The notes under the pieces: model-generated
What the model saw: the letters and a program-made list of their open reading frames with translations, nothing else
Told to the model about the DNA's origin: nothing
Database searches by the model: none
NCBI GenBank assembly: GCA_037043455.1
Contig: JAWPHD010011441.1
Coordinates: 19,899-83,898, forward strand
DNA: 64,000 bases
Source: Cyrtodaria siliqua
Taxonomy: Eukaryota; Mollusca; Bivalvia; Adapedonta; Hiatellidae
Reading direction: 5' to 3'
Position numbers and translations under genes: made by a program
In this document: piece by piece, positions 1 to 10,520 of the stretch
How positions within the stretch are numbered: the stretch's first letter is position 1
Layout: each line of letters begins with the position of its first letter

Positions 1-85
1 TAGATTCCTATGGCTCTTTAAACGTGCTCGGAGGATAGACCGATACACGGGACCAGCCCGGTTTACGTCCCCATCCGACGGACAA
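1..85 (+). repeat. Dispersed repeat AGGATAGACC..CCCGGTTT
   Basis: CTTTAAACGTGCTCGGAGGA and GGTTTACGTCCCCATCCGAC match 18353-18425. It continues beyond the left edge. Confidence 0.55.
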
Positions 86-182
86 CAACAAAAAGGCCAT
101 GCACCCATGTATTCCTGGTTATTTTTACATCTGACTAATACTGGCCTTTCGCTCTTTTAAGCGTCTATAAAACGTGTTCGTA

Positions 183-391
183 TGTTTGTTTTGTATTGTA
201 TTTTTACGTCATTTTCAACACATATAAGGTTATATATGACGGTCGATATTTTGTTGTGGAGGCAGACCACCCGCTTTTCCTGGGTAGAACCAGTGCTGTA
301 CACCCGCCGCCATCCCTAAGAATCGAAACTTCCTCACTTACAAGTCGAGCTCCCAATGGGATTCGAACCCGTAGCGGTGAGAGGCGAAGTC
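183..391 (-). mobile_element. tRNA-derived SINE (family 1), truncated head
   Basis: Minus orientation. It has the (CAAA) tail region, the body block CATTTTCAACACATATAAGG, and the tRNA B-box GGGATTCGAACCC. It stops before the A-box, so the 5' head is missing. Confidence 0.8.
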
Positions 392-879
392 GTTATTTTA
401 GGTTTATTTTTCCTCTTAAAACAAAAAAACAAACAAAACACAAACTGTTAAAGTATACAATTTAAAAGTACATTAAATTTGGTATACATTTAGATTATAT
501 CATAAGTTATGATGCACATCGATTCAAATTTGTTGTTTAACTTGACAAAAAAAGTAGTAAAACCTCGTTATTTCAAAACCACGTTTTGAAGTATATTTCG
601 TATAAATTGAATGTATGTTTAAGAGGTCCTTAAAGCGTGTACTGCAGCTCGAGGAACAAGGTTTGTGTGGTGGAATAAGATCAGCGCATCTCAAACGTGT
701 CGTATTGCGTGTGAACCTGGAATTGTATTTCTTTTTAGTATACGCTTCACATAAAACGCCCATGCTAAATCCCCATAGAAAACAATGGGTAATTTCTTAC
801 TATCTGACGCGAGGGTGATAGTACATGGTGATAGTGAATCGCAGGGTGATAGCAAACACATTATCACATAGGCTGCTGC
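392..879. other. No gene seen
   Basis: AT-rich sequence between two SINE copies. Short frames on both strands overlap at 615-818 and look like chance. A GGTGATAG motif recurs at 816, 828 and 845. Confidence 0.5.
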
Positions 880-1157
880 CGCCGTGGCCGAGGGGTTAAC
901 GAAGTTGCGTTATAACATTCTCGTCTCTATCTGCGGGTTCGAATCCCACTGGAGCTCGACTTGTAAGTGAAAACATGTCGATTCTTACGGGTGGCGGAGG
1001 TGTACAATACTAGTTCTACCGAGGAAAAGTGGGTGGTCTGCCTCCACCACTAAATAATTAAAATAAAATAGACCGTCATATATAACTTTACATGTGTTGA
1101 AAATGACGTAAAACACCATACAAACAAACAAACAAACAAACAAACAAACAAACAAAA
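880..1157 (+). mobile_element. tRNA-derived SINE (family 1), full length
   Basis: The head GCCGTGGCCGAGGGGTTAAC is an A-box of a long-variable-arm tRNA (Leu/Ser type). The B-box region is GGGTTCGAATCCCACTGGAG. The shared body follows (GACTTGTAAGTGA, ATACTAGTTCTACC, GTGGGTGGTCTGCCTCCACC, CATGTGTTGAAAATGACGTA) and ends in (CAAA)n. It is the reference copy for this window. Confidence 0.88.
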
Positions 1158-2060
1158 CATGCTCATCGGCTCAGTATGGTGAAATTGCTATTTTGACTCG
1201 TCATAACTTTAAAAGTACTGTACCGATTTCAATAAACTACCACTCATTTTCTAATTTACGTTATTTTCAATCCAACTTCCATAGCAACATTTTAAAAAAA
1301 GTTGTTTTCGAGAAAAAAAACATCCGGCAAAGTGAAATTTGTACTAAAAAGGAATCTTATTTAGGCCCGAGGAGATTTCGGTATAATAAAATAAATGTCA
1401 CATTCATGAGAAGGTGATAGTAAGAATGTTCACCCTTCGGATATTGAATGTAATATTTATATAATTGTACCAGATTACCGACGTAAAGTGCAATTCTCAC
1501 ACGCACATATAATTGTTTCACAAAAAGAGTGATACTAGACCATTTTGTAAAGTAAAATCTATATTTCCTATATTAACAAGTGAAGAAGACTCCGTAAAAT
1601 TAAGAAGTTTCTATCTCCGTACCTCTAAAATACTTAGATGGGAATACTTAGATGGGGGCCAATTACGTGAATAATCTGAACAGAAAATATCCGGGTTACT
1701 AATGCATGTAAGTTTTTGAATACTCGACAACATTTAGCTAAGTTTGCTTCACCCACGCACCAATGAATACATATACATATCAAAATAAAATGTGTCATCC
1801 GTGACTTTAAAGCGACATACGACAGTAAATGCTGTATCTATGTTTTATTTAAACGTGTGCAAATTGAGGTTTTATTTTTAAAATTGTTTTAGTTTTCAAG
1901 AAAAAAATAAATTATGTTACGATCACCTTTTGATTAATTACCATTTCTGAAACATATTAGAGTTCATTTGTCTCCAAAAATACAAAAACAGTTGATAATA
2001 AATGAGAAAAAACATACAACACGTTCTGTGTTAAAGTTTTGCAGTGATAATTAGAGATTA
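1158..2060. other. No gene seen
   Basis: AT-rich, unassigned. The frame at 1193-1417 has no recognisable motif. ACTTAGATGGG is duplicated at 1631-1655. Confidence 0.5.
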
Positions 2061-2068
2061 ATACATAG

Positions 2069-2187
2069 TTGGTGCGTTATTGTTCGTCATATCGGCCCGA
2101 GACTCCAATATCGGCCCAAAGGCTTTAACCCGAGGGCCGATATTGGTCGAGGGTCAATATGATGGAGAATAACGCGCCACCCATGTT
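2069..2187. mobile_element. Palindromic element with CGATATTGG core
   Basis: GGTGCGTTATTGTTCGTCAT and ATGGAGAATAACGCGCCACC are inverted ends. TATCGGCCCGAGACTCCAAT is repeated and inverted around AAGGCTTTAACCC. A half copy of the same element lies at 17088-17145 (AAGCCTTCGGGCCGATATTG, then ACAACGCATCACCCATGT). Confidence 0.65.
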
Positions 2188-2559
2188 TTAATATTTTTAT
2201 CATATATATACGCATTTTCATTGGGATTTTTTTTAAATCAATATATTGTTATGTTACAGAATTAACTTATAAAATAAAAATAGCAAAAATAAATTAAGGA
2301 AAACAACAACACAGTTTTAACTTTAATTGCAATGTAGTGCTTGTAGTTTATTCTCTCTTCTATTTTTTTCAATTCGTCCATTCCATTCCTATTTAGATTA
2401 CTTTATTTCCCTTTTCTTACTGTTTGTATAGTTGTTTTCAACATCCATTAAGTTCGTCTAGCATAGATCAGCATGCATGTATGACTTGAAGCCTCAGTTT
2501 ATGAGAAAAAATGTAGGTTATCCGCCAGATGGCGATGAGGAGACACCAAAAGCAATGAC

Positions 2560-2850
2560 TATGAATACAAGTTGATAAATCAACCTTGCATTCAAAAATC
2601 CGTCCATGAATGACAGAGTTATTTACCGGACACGAAATATGGACACGAAAGTAATTCTTTTTGATATTTGACCTCTAAGAGTGACCTTGACCTTGGAGCC
2701 ACAGACCTGGATTGCGCGCGCGACACGTCTTGTTGTGGTGAATACTTGTGCCAAGTTATTTGAAAATTTTACCGGAGTTATTTACCGGACACGATGGTAC
2801 GGACGAACGGACCGACTGACGGACGGCGCGGTGCAACTACTATATGCCAC
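2560..2850 (+). repeat. Dispersed repeat with GACCTTGACCTTGG and ATATGCCAC end
   Basis: It contains GTGACCTTGACCTTGGAGCC, CGCGCGCGACACGTCTTGTT, TTATTTACCGGACACGA (twice) and CGGACGGCGCGGTGCAACTA, ending CTATATGCCAC. I recall this pattern as a common dispersed repeat in bivalve genomes. It has no open frame of note. Confidence 0.55.
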
Positions 2851-3616
2851 ATAAAAAGAAGTCACAATTATTCGCCACCTTATAATCGCAAATGATTTTT
2901 CGAAGAAAGGTCAAGGTATTCTATTCGACCCGACGTCGGAGTAAGCTTCGCGTAACCGTTGAGGTTAAAGATGAATGGCCACCCTTTTTGTAGTATTATC
3001 AATTAACACATTTAACTCTTAAACGTCATATGGACATTTCTTGATAGTCCCGGGGAGAAACATATATTTAAACCGCTACTAAGTTGTATGTAAAAATAAG
3101 TATTATTTGCAAGACGTATATACTATTTTTACCACTGCGTGACTGCACGGGGAAATGAGGTAAATCTGAATTGTATCTATAGCTTCACAAGTATTGCCAG
3201 ATAATTGATGAATACATTTACCTGTGGATTAATTTACATGTTCAAACTTTTCTACGTCATTAAATAAAATCTTATACTCGCTTTTCACAGATATTTCAAT
3301 GTATGAATTGTAAATATATATTGTTGTATATTGATTTAACTAAACATAAACATGTGCGCGACCTGATCTTCCGTATAGCAGGATATTTTCATATTTTCAT
3401 GCATATATTTGCATACCACAGGGAGCAAAACATGGCTGGAGAACTTTAAGCTCACATTTCAGAAACCGCATACAGGAATTCATAGAAACTGTATTCACTT
3501 TCGTAAGAGGAACTCGTACAGACAAGGGCCATAACTCTGTTGTGAAATTAAACAGAATTATGCCCTTTTTCAACTTAGAATTTTTAAATATTCTATTCAG
3601 CTTAAGTTTTACGTTA
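2851..3616. other. No gene seen
   Basis: AT-rich, unassigned. GAGCAAAACATGG and ACAAGGGCCATAACTCTGTT (3523) are reminiscent of dispersed repeats. Nothing codes. Confidence 0.45.
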
Positions 3617-3727
3617 GCGTCCCCATGGTTAACGACGTTGCTTTGTAAACCTTCTCCCTCTCACCGCCGCGGGTTCGAATCCCACTGGGAGATCGACTTG
3701 TAAGTGAGGAAGTGTCGATTCTTGCGA
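3617..3727 (+). mobile_element. tRNA-derived SINE (family 1), 3'-truncated
   Basis: It has the head (GCGTCCCCATGGTTAACGAC), B-box GGGTTCGAATCCC and the start of the body (GACTTGTAAGTGAGGAAGTG). It then breaks off into a palindromic MITE half at 3730. Confidence 0.75.
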
Positions 3728-3729
3728 TG

Positions 3730-3795
3730 AAATGGGCTTCGCCTATCTCGGTGTTTAAATAAACCAACTCGCTGAGACCAGACTCAATCTATTAC
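3730..3795. mobile_element. Half copy of the GTGTTTAAATAA palindromic MITE
   Basis: AAATGGGCTTCGCCTATCTC, GGTGTTTAAATAAACCAACT and CGCTGAGACCAGACTC match the right arm of 34876-34986. It adjoins a truncated SINE at 3617-3727. Confidence 0.6.
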
Positions 3796-3934
3796 ATAAA
3801 CGTACTTTTGTGCGGGAGACCATCCAACTGTTTTGTTTGTTTTCTAATTAAATAGAAAATAGATGCTTAACACATATACAGGTTTTTAAATTGAAAACAA
3901 TTTTATTTTAATCACCGGAATGTAAAGTTACAAA

Positions 3935-4070
3935 TACAATACAAAAATACAATAGTACAAGACTACAATACAAATACAAATACAAATACAAAGACAAAGA
4001 CAAAGACAAAGACAAATACAATACAAATACAATACAAATACAAGACAAATACAAGACAAATACAATACAT
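3935..4070 (+). repeat. (ACAAAT)n / (ACAAAG)n tract
   Basis: Pentamer to hexamer repeats (ATACAAATACAAATAC, GACAAAGACAAAGAC) with one base drifting across blocks. Confidence 0.9.
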
Positions 4071-4385
4071 TATTCTTCGTACACTAGGCCATACATAAGG
4101 TACAGTGGTGAAAGGAAGTATAATGAGATTTGGTTTCCTTTCGAATATTGTCCTTTATCACATAACTTATGGTGTGGGATTGGAATAACACCATTTTATA
4201 TTTTCGATATACCACTAGTTATATAAGTATGCAAATAAGCTTAGTATGCGCTGTCAAAAAAAGCGATAATGACTATGATACAGTTCTCACGGTTTATGTC
4301 GGTTTCGCGTTTTAAAGCGAAAGGCAAAATGCAATAAAAGTCGATATGTGAGTCATGTGATAAATAGAATCTAACATTCGTTCTC

Positions 4386-4495
4386 ATTCATTATTGAATT
4401 TAGTAAACTCGTTAGCAAAAATGATATAATGCTCGGCAACAGCCTCGCATTATATAATTTTGCCAACTCGTTTAATAAATTCAATAATTAATGAG
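4386..4495. mobile_element. Palindromic MITE, ATGCTCGGC hairpin (copy 1)
   Basis: TATTGAATTTAGTAAACTCG followed by TTAGCAAAAATGATATAATG is inverted as CATTATATAATTTTGCCAAC and TCGTTTAATAAATTCAATA, around GCTCGGCAACAGCCTCG. A near-identical element lies at 32076-32185. Confidence 0.7.
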
Positions 4496-5161
4496 TACTC
4501 GTGTAAGATCCTCTATTAATAGGTTACTCAATATTGGTATTTTACACCCTATGTAACCATAAGGCCCAAATACAAACGTCTTTGCTCTCAAAAGTTTAAA
4601 TATAACTGTCCCTTGAATTTCGAACTTTACTAATTGTTATCTGAACCAATCAATTATTACAAGTATAAATGCAATGCTAAAAACAACCGTTTTGGTAACT
4701 GACAATGATTTGCAGGAGACCAGACTAAATTCGGAGCTATTACACAGAATCTCTTAATTTTGATTGGTTGACAAGGTAAACAAACCAAAGAATCTGGCTA
4801 AAAAATAAAAAAATAAACTTTTGAAGAGTACTTATGCAGGTTAAATCATACATGTGTGCAATGTATTCATAATTTGTGGCATAAAAAAAACAAGAAGTAT
4901 ATTTTACATTTTCCTCGTGTCTCCACATGCAAATAGGTGCGTCACAACCATCCGACCCAAACATGTTTTTCAAAACATACTCAACCACAGAAATATTAAC
5001 AATTTTTGTTGTTAGATCTGTGATAAAACTAAGATGGGTCTTTCAAAACAAGTAAAGCAAAAATATAGCTTCTTAAGTAAGGGAACACAGTACAGGCCTT
5101 AGAGCTATAATGTACGTCTATGGAAAATGAATTGGTGTAGTATGACCTAAACTTGAAGTTT
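4496..5161. other. No gene seen
   Basis: AT-rich. The 82-codon minus frame at 4740-4988 has no recognisable motif and no supporting splice sites. Confidence 0.45.
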
Positions 5162-6208
5162 GCATACACTGAAACATGGCTTGGCCTAACTAGCCGGTCC
5201 TGGCTTGGCTTAGCCTGGCCTGGTCTAAGATTAGTTGGTCCCTTGGGACTAATCTAGGTCAGGCCAAACGGTCATGACTTCAACACTGGGGTTAATGTCT
5301 GAGTATCCAAGTTCATTTACGTTGTTTCTAGATGGACAGTGGCTCACATTAAGGTTAGCATATGTCTCCTGGGACAATGCAGCTGTACGGAGTATGTTAG
5401 GAAGTGTACACCTTGTGAGGGTCATTCAGAAATATTAAATTGATAGTTATCACGTTGAAACAACGCGTTTTTGTCTTAAGATGATAAAATGCATCCAGTT
5501 TATGATATAATGAAAACTTGTTTTTATTAATGTAAAATAGCAAAAACCACTGGATTTAATGGAAACAAATATAATTTCTAAAGAAGTAACTTAAAAACTT
5601 AATGCAGCAAGCACATATAGCATTTAAAACATATCCCTCCTTTTTTGTTGTTGACATAATAACACTAAATAGCACCACTACTCATTCTATTTTATTTAAC
5701 CATCCATCCAACAATTCAGCTTTCCAAAAACTTTGTGCCAATATATCATTCCATAACTTATTTTTAATCATAATCATCAACTTACTCCATTGTTATAAAA
5801 TAATTTATTCTCTCACTAATTTATCAATCACGCAATCGTTTAATCAGTTACACATTAATATGAATATATCCTAACTTTTATTGTTTTACCATTTGCACAC
5901 TATTATGTTTCTTCCTTCCACACGTTTCTCATGGCTAGTACCATTGGCATCTCATAATTCTACTTCAGTGCAACCAATTATACACGGCCTATAGGAAGCT
6001 ACGCCCCTGAATTATAGTTATTTAATATACATTATAGTTATTTAAAATGCATTTTTTTGTGTGAATGCCCCTCATTGCGAAGAACCTGACTATAAAGGAC
6101 ATGACCTGGAACAATAACAATTAAGGTAAACAATTCAAATTTTAAGATTAGGCCAGGCCAGGTCTATGAGGCCAGGCTAGTTAGACCAAGCCATGTTTCA
6201 GTTTATGC
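5162..6208. mobile_element. Non-autonomous element with ~65-bp TGGCC-rich inverted termini
   Basis: The left arm (5162-5232) begins GCATACACTGAAACATGGC, continues TTGGCCTAACTAGCC and ends CCTGGCCTGGTCTAAGATTAG. The right arm (6141-6208) is its complement with a few changes. A second palindrome AGATTAGT...ACTAATCT lies inside the left arm (5228-5255). The ~900-bp interior is AT-rich with no recognisable coding. No target duplication was found, so the class is open. Confidence 0.65.
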
Positions 6209-6624
6209 CATTGAATTTCTAAAAAATACTATATTTACACGTAGGTGAATTACAATTGAAAAGGACAGCCACGCCAGCCACTTACGTCGTCACTTATTCA
6301 GTTGCCCTACTTTACATGCGGATAATACAGTTTCCAAACCGTAAAAATAATAAAACATGTTCAAATAGCCAGTGAAAATAAGGCGTGTATGCATATATAT
6401 CAGTGTTAAGCATCTTCATATCATATATCATATTAACCCCCACACTCACCCCCAACCCACCCACGCTCATCCCAACCCAACAATTAACAGTCGCTAAAGA
6501 TTTTACGCCCTACACTAAATCCAATCTTGTATTCAACATCAATATACTTTTCATACATAAAAGTCAATTTAACATTATATACAAAAAATACAAATCCATA
6601 TGTTACTATAAATTGGGTGTCATG

Positions 6625-6883
6625 CTTTGCGTTGTTTGTTCGTTTGTGTGGTGTTTTACGTCATTTTCAACACATGCAATGTTATATATGACGGTCGATT
6701 TATTTGTGGTGGAGGCATACACCCATGTTTTCGTTGGTAGAACCAGTACTGTACACCTCCCGCCATTCGTAAGAATCGACACTTCCTCACTTACAAGTCG
6801 AGGTTACAGTGGGATTCGAACCCGCAGCGGTGAGAGACGACGGTTTACAACGCAACGTCTTAACCATTCGGCCACGGAGACGC
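6625..6883 (-). mobile_element. tRNA-derived SINE (family 1), full length
   Basis: Minus orientation. The complement reads GCGTCTCCGTGGCCGAATGG with B-box GGGTTCGAATCCCACTG, then the standard body and a degenerate tail. The open frame running across it is not a gene. Confidence 0.88.
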
Positions 6884-7068
6884 TTATGTGTCCCGCTTTG
6901 CATAATTCAATATACCAACCTTTGTAAAAAAAAATGTGTGTTATTTACATTGTCAGGATTATCCCAAATATTTTACTCTTGATAACACTTTTCTTTTAAA
7001 TAATGTAACCGTTTTCAAAATATGTTAGTGAAATCTTATATAGAGTGCATGAAATGATATTGTTACTT

Positions 7069-7175
7069 GTGTTTGCATTGTGCTTTACGTAATTTTTTAA
7101 CACATATTAGGCCATATATGACAGTCGTATTTTTGTGTTGAGGCAGACCGTCCCATTTTCCCTGGATAGAAGCAG
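7069..7175 (-). mobile_element. tRNA-derived SINE (family 1), 3' fragment
   Basis: Only the tail half is present (CTTTACGTAATTTTTTAACA, GGCAGACCGTCCCATTTTCC). The tRNA head is missing. Confidence 0.65.
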
Positions 7176-7407
7176 AATCGTAATAGCAGAGTTTTCAAGA
7201 CAAACATTTTCATAAACAATAATTAAAATGACCCTAACATGCGTATTGTACAATATGTACATTTTCATATAAAACGAAAGCACCTTAATATTGCATTCAT
7301 TTGTATTTGGATAGACATCAATCAATCTTCCAGATCACCTCTAGCTCCTTTAAACATCGCGACAGTTTAATGGCACATATATATTTTTTGATCATTAGGT
7401 TCCTTAA

Positions 7408-7745
7408 AGGGAAACACGGCAATTTTGAATTATTTATCAAAAAAAATAAAATAGCATCTCGATATATTAATCCCGTATTATTTTGAATTAAACCACTTGC
7501 AAATTAATAAATAAAAATGTGTATTTTCAATTATTCTTCTTAGTTATACAATCGGTTTAAAATATATAATTTGTGCAATATATTCAACAGTTAGTCATAT
7601 GCAAATAAACAAGTTGCTTTGAAATATTCTTGTAATAAATATTAATCATGGAACAAATACGAGTTATATAGAAAAACTAACGGGATGCCGAAAATCTAAC
7701 GGGATGCCGCGAGTTTTAAAACAATCAAGATTGCCGTGTGTCCCT
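7408..7745. mobile_element. TTAA-flanked MITE (short copy)
   Basis: The termini are AGGGAAACACGGCAAT and ATTGCCGTGTGTCCCT, flanked by TTAA at 7404-7407 and 7746-7749. It is 338 bp, AT-rich and non-coding. It sits about 170 bp beyond the 3' end of the SWAP-70-like coding region, so it may fall inside or near that gene's 3' UTR. Confidence 0.8.
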
Positions 7746-7916
7746 TTAAGGTGTACATTTAAGGTGCAACTTAATTGTCATACATGTACTTGTTCCAGTC
7801 TTGCAAAAACGTTTATATTAGTATACTTCGCCCTAAATTCATATTCTGAACAAGCTGAATCATGTTTTCATTGTCAACTATTTCGTCAGGTTTTGTAACA
7901 ATACGAATCATGTTCT

Positions 7917-10484
7917 CTAGACGAATGTGAACAGAAATTTTGTTTCTTGGTCGTATAGTTCGCCACGTTCTGTTTCATTGTCGTATATTTCGCCACGTTT
8001 GGTGAGATGGACATGATCGATGTCGGTTTCATCTGAGAGCATGGTTCTCCACGTGCCCTTTAGGTAATCATTGGAGTGGATTGCGCCTCCAGGTATGTAC
8101 AGCGTGTGACGTACCGGAAGTCGGAACCCTGTGATGTGAAATTCGCCATCGTCTGTGAACTTCGCTAAAATAAATGTTCCGGAATCTGACGTCAGCGGAC
8201 AGTCCAAATGCGAAAACTCGTGCCTTTCTATGCCGGAACCGCCATTCGTAGTAGCCACGTATTGTTCGAGATACCCATTTTCGTAGGTAAAATCTTGTAT
8301 ACCGTGTCTGTAGAGCAAGGATATCTTCTCCTGCTGTGCATCTGCAAAACTACAGCCGTAATATCGGACAAGTTCCGTCGTGGCAAAGTCGGTGACCACT
8401 TTTCCATCAAAATCCGATGGAAATATGATTTTCCCGGATTTCCCCGGGACGGTACCGGTTTCCCAAGTAACACCCCTGACGACTGTGTGTTTGGGAATCA
8501 GCGGCGGAAGGTCACTAAAGCATGTAAGATCAATCAAGTTGTATTCCCCCGGAACGTAATCTGCAACCATTCCATGGCCGCCTTTCATCACTACGGTACC
8601 GGTTTGTCCTCGTCTCCGGAAAGTCGCGAATTTCTTCCATCGATCGCGAATGTAAGTGGCGAGTTCCTCAGAGTCTGTATCGTTGTATGCTTGCTTGAGA
8701 TGACCCTCAAACTGCCCGACATTTGACCCGTTTAAGTCTACTTCCTCCATAGTATCTTCTATAATGGTCGTTAGAACATCAGAACTCCCTCCTTGGACCA
8801 TTCGTTGAAAGTCGTTGAAGGTAATCTCATCGTGTGTGACATTTGAAAATGACTGAAGAATTTGTGACATCCTGACGGAGCGTTTTTTCTCCCAAACATA
8901 TTCTGTAAATTCTCGAAAGTTCAGTGTTCCGGATCCATCTCTGTCGGCTTCTAGGAAAGCCCTCCTCAGGCCGTTGACGCAGTCGTAAGTCGAATTTTCG
9001 TCTAGAACATGGTCCGAAAAGTAGGTTTCGAATTGGTCAAAAGTGACCTGTCCTTTGGAGTTTGTATCGACCGTTTTAAATACCATGTTAAGTTCCTTTT
9101 CTGTCATTTTTAGTCCGATTCCCTTTATGAATTTGGAAAATTCGAACTTGTCCAACAATCCATTTCCATTTTCATCGATCTTCATAAAAACCGTTTTCAG
9201 TTTATTTTTATTTAATGCTACAACATCTTTGATTTCGCTTTTTTCGTTTATTGGTGCTTTATCGATGCTTCCTGTTAATTTTACAGGTGCTGCCAATGGT
9301 GATTTTGCGAAAACTTTTGCGGCAACAACAGGAACTATATCTGATGACTCTTGACTTTCTTCTTCCTGAATTTCTGGAACACGTCTTAATTGCGGCATAT
9401 TAGAAATTGCACGAGATACTTTTTTGTGATTTGCATCAAGTGCATACTCAAACCTTTCTAACGAATTGCTTTTCGGAATAGTGTGTGGTGAAGAGTTTCT
9501 TATAACACGCCTTGTGTATCGTTCATGTAAAAGCTTCTGTACAGGAGTTGTCTTTTCTTTCTGGCACGATATTATTTCTTCCAACGAAGACAGCCATGCC
9601 CTCTTTTCAAAATCGTCGTCAACCGCGATTTCTAGATCCATAATTGGTTGGTTCGCCACGCTAAATCTCCCTTTCAAATGGTGTATTATCCCGTTATACA
9701 TCGGTAGGCTCTCAACTTTTGTGTTTTTAGTGATGACAAGTTCTATCTTTTTTGAACTACTTGATAAATTGCTTTTGTCTGGATTTCCTGCGTAAATGCT
9801 GACGCTACGTGGTGTAAGAATACAACACCTTTTTGACCACGTTGACCAGTTGGACTGCTTTTTACAGCGGATGTATACTGCTTCTTTTTGCAGTATTTCG
9901 GCGACAAGCCAGAAATAAAGGTCATCAATGCATGGTTTTACCTTGTCTTTGGACGTCTCTTTAAAAACATCTTCCAGAACGTCTACCATTTCTTTAAAAG
10001 ATAAACTATCCGCTTTAAACAGCTCATCCGTAGATTTCAAAACTTTGCCCAGATTTCCAAAAATCTTGTCCGTGAACCAGCATGCTTCTTCTTTGCACAT
10101 CACGGGAGGATACGTCTCTTCTTTCAGCAAACGATTGGTAATTTTCCAAAGTTTTTGCAAGCCACCAATAGGTAGTGAAGATTGCTTGTACATAGGTTTC
10201 ACGAATTCCCAACACGCATCTTCAATACTATCACGAAGTACTACGAACGAGACGCCCTTTTCTCGCAAGTGATTCTGTACGTATGTTTTATAGTCTTCAA
10301 ACTTGATACTTTGTCCGGTAAAGGTTTTGTCAAACACTTTTTCAGAGTAGTTAACGGTGGGTAAATTCTTGAACAATGACGTCACTTTCTGGACAACTTC
10401 TTTCGGAGCAGCAATTTCAAATAGTTTGTTAACGTCAAAGACGGCGACGGCTTGCCAAACACAAGATAGCTGTTCACCAGGCAT
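7917..10484 (-). CDS. SWAP-70/DEF6-like PH protein with EF-hands and cupin-like C-terminus (855 aa)
   Basis: This is the only convincing host gene. Residues 1-190 resemble the N-terminal region of SWAP-70/DEF6 proteins. Residues about 198-310 look like their PH domain: SNWSTWSKR, then KVESLP, and a C-terminal helix with W297. A low-complexity linker (310-425) leads to EF-hands: a canonical loop at 437-448 (D437, N439, N441, E448), a weakened loop at 473-484 (K at position 5, Q at position 12), a canonical loop at 514-525 (D514, D516, S518, E525), and a degenerate fourth. Residues 600-855 look cupin-like (HEFSHL near 755-760; LYIPGGAIHS near 795-804). Family knowledge suggests phosphoinositide-dependent membrane recruitment and Rac/actin signalling, with calcium binding added; that role is inferred. 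The coiled coil typical of vertebrate SWAP-70 is not seen. The frame is open throughout and ends at a TAG at 7917-7919. The ATG has G at -3 and follows a splice acceptor. A young retrocopy is possible but would not explain that acceptor. Confidence 0.85.
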   Translation of the reverse strand: MPGEQLSCVWQAVAVFDVNKLFEIAAPKEVVQKVTSLFKNLPTVNYSEKVFDKTFTGQSIKFEDYKTYVQNHLREKGVSFVVLRDSIEDACWEFVKPMYKQSSLPIGGLQKLWKITNRLLKEETYPPVMCKEEACWFTDKIFGNLGKVLKSTDELFKADSLSFKEMVDVLEDVFKETSKDKVKPCIDDLYFWLVAEILQKEAVYIRCKKQSNWSTWSKRCCILTPRSVSIYAGNPDKSNLSSSSKKIELVITKNTKVESLPMYNGIIHHLKGRFSVANQPIMDLEIAVDDDFEKRAWLSSLEEIISCQKEKTTPVQKLLHERYTRRVIRNSSPHTIPKSNSLERFEYALDANHKKVSRAISNMPQLRRVPEIQEEESQESSDIVPVVAAKVFAKSPLAAPVKLTGSIDKAPINEKSEIKDVVALNKNKLKTVFMKIDENGNGLLDKFEFSKFIKGIGLKMTEKELNMVFKTVDTNSKGQVTFDQFETYFSDHVLDENSTYDCVNGLRRAFLEADRDGSGTLNFREFTEYVWEKKRSVRMSQILQSFSNVTHDEITFNDFQRMVQGGSSDVLTTIIEDTMEEVDLNGSNVGQFEGHLKQAYNDTDSEELATYIRDRWKKFATFRRRGQTGTVVMKGGHGMVADYVPGEYNLIDLTCFSDLPPLIPKHTVVRGVTWETGTVPGKSGKIIFPSDFDGKVVTDFATTELVRYYGCSFADAQQEKISLLYRHGIQDFTYENGYLEQYVATTNGGSGIERHEFSHLDCPLTSDSGTFILAKFTDDGEFHITGFRLPVRHTLYIPGGAIHSNDYLKGTWRTMLSDETDIDHVHLTKRGEIYDNETERGELYDQETKFLFTFV

Positions 10485-10493
10485 TGCTGTTTA

Positions 10494-10520
10494 TCTGTAA
10501 CAGAAAAACAATGAAAAGTT
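10494..10520 (-). promoter_or_regulatory. 3' splice site of a 5'-UTR intron upstream of the SWAP-70-like gene
   Basis: Read on the minus strand, a pyrimidine-rich tract TTTTCATTGTTTTTCTG leads into TTACAG, and ten bases later comes the ATG at 10484. A branch-point-like CGTAAC precedes the tract. This implies that the coding exon is preceded by an intron and a non-coding exon at higher coordinates, so the promoter is not immediately upstream. I could not identify the matching donor exon. Confidence 0.6.

Noticed and set aside
5602..5874. 90-codon plus-strand frame inside the 5.2-6.2 kb element
   Set aside because: The composition is that of AT-rich DNA (Ile/Asn/Ser/Phe), with no motif and no sign of a transposase.
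6385..6927. 180-codon plus-strand frame
   Set aside because: Its second half is the complement strand of a SINE and its first half is low-complexity Thr/Pro-rich AT-rich DNA.
8208..8726. 172-codon plus-strand frame opposite the SWAP-70-like gene
   Set aside because: It is antisense to the real coding region and lacks any family motif.
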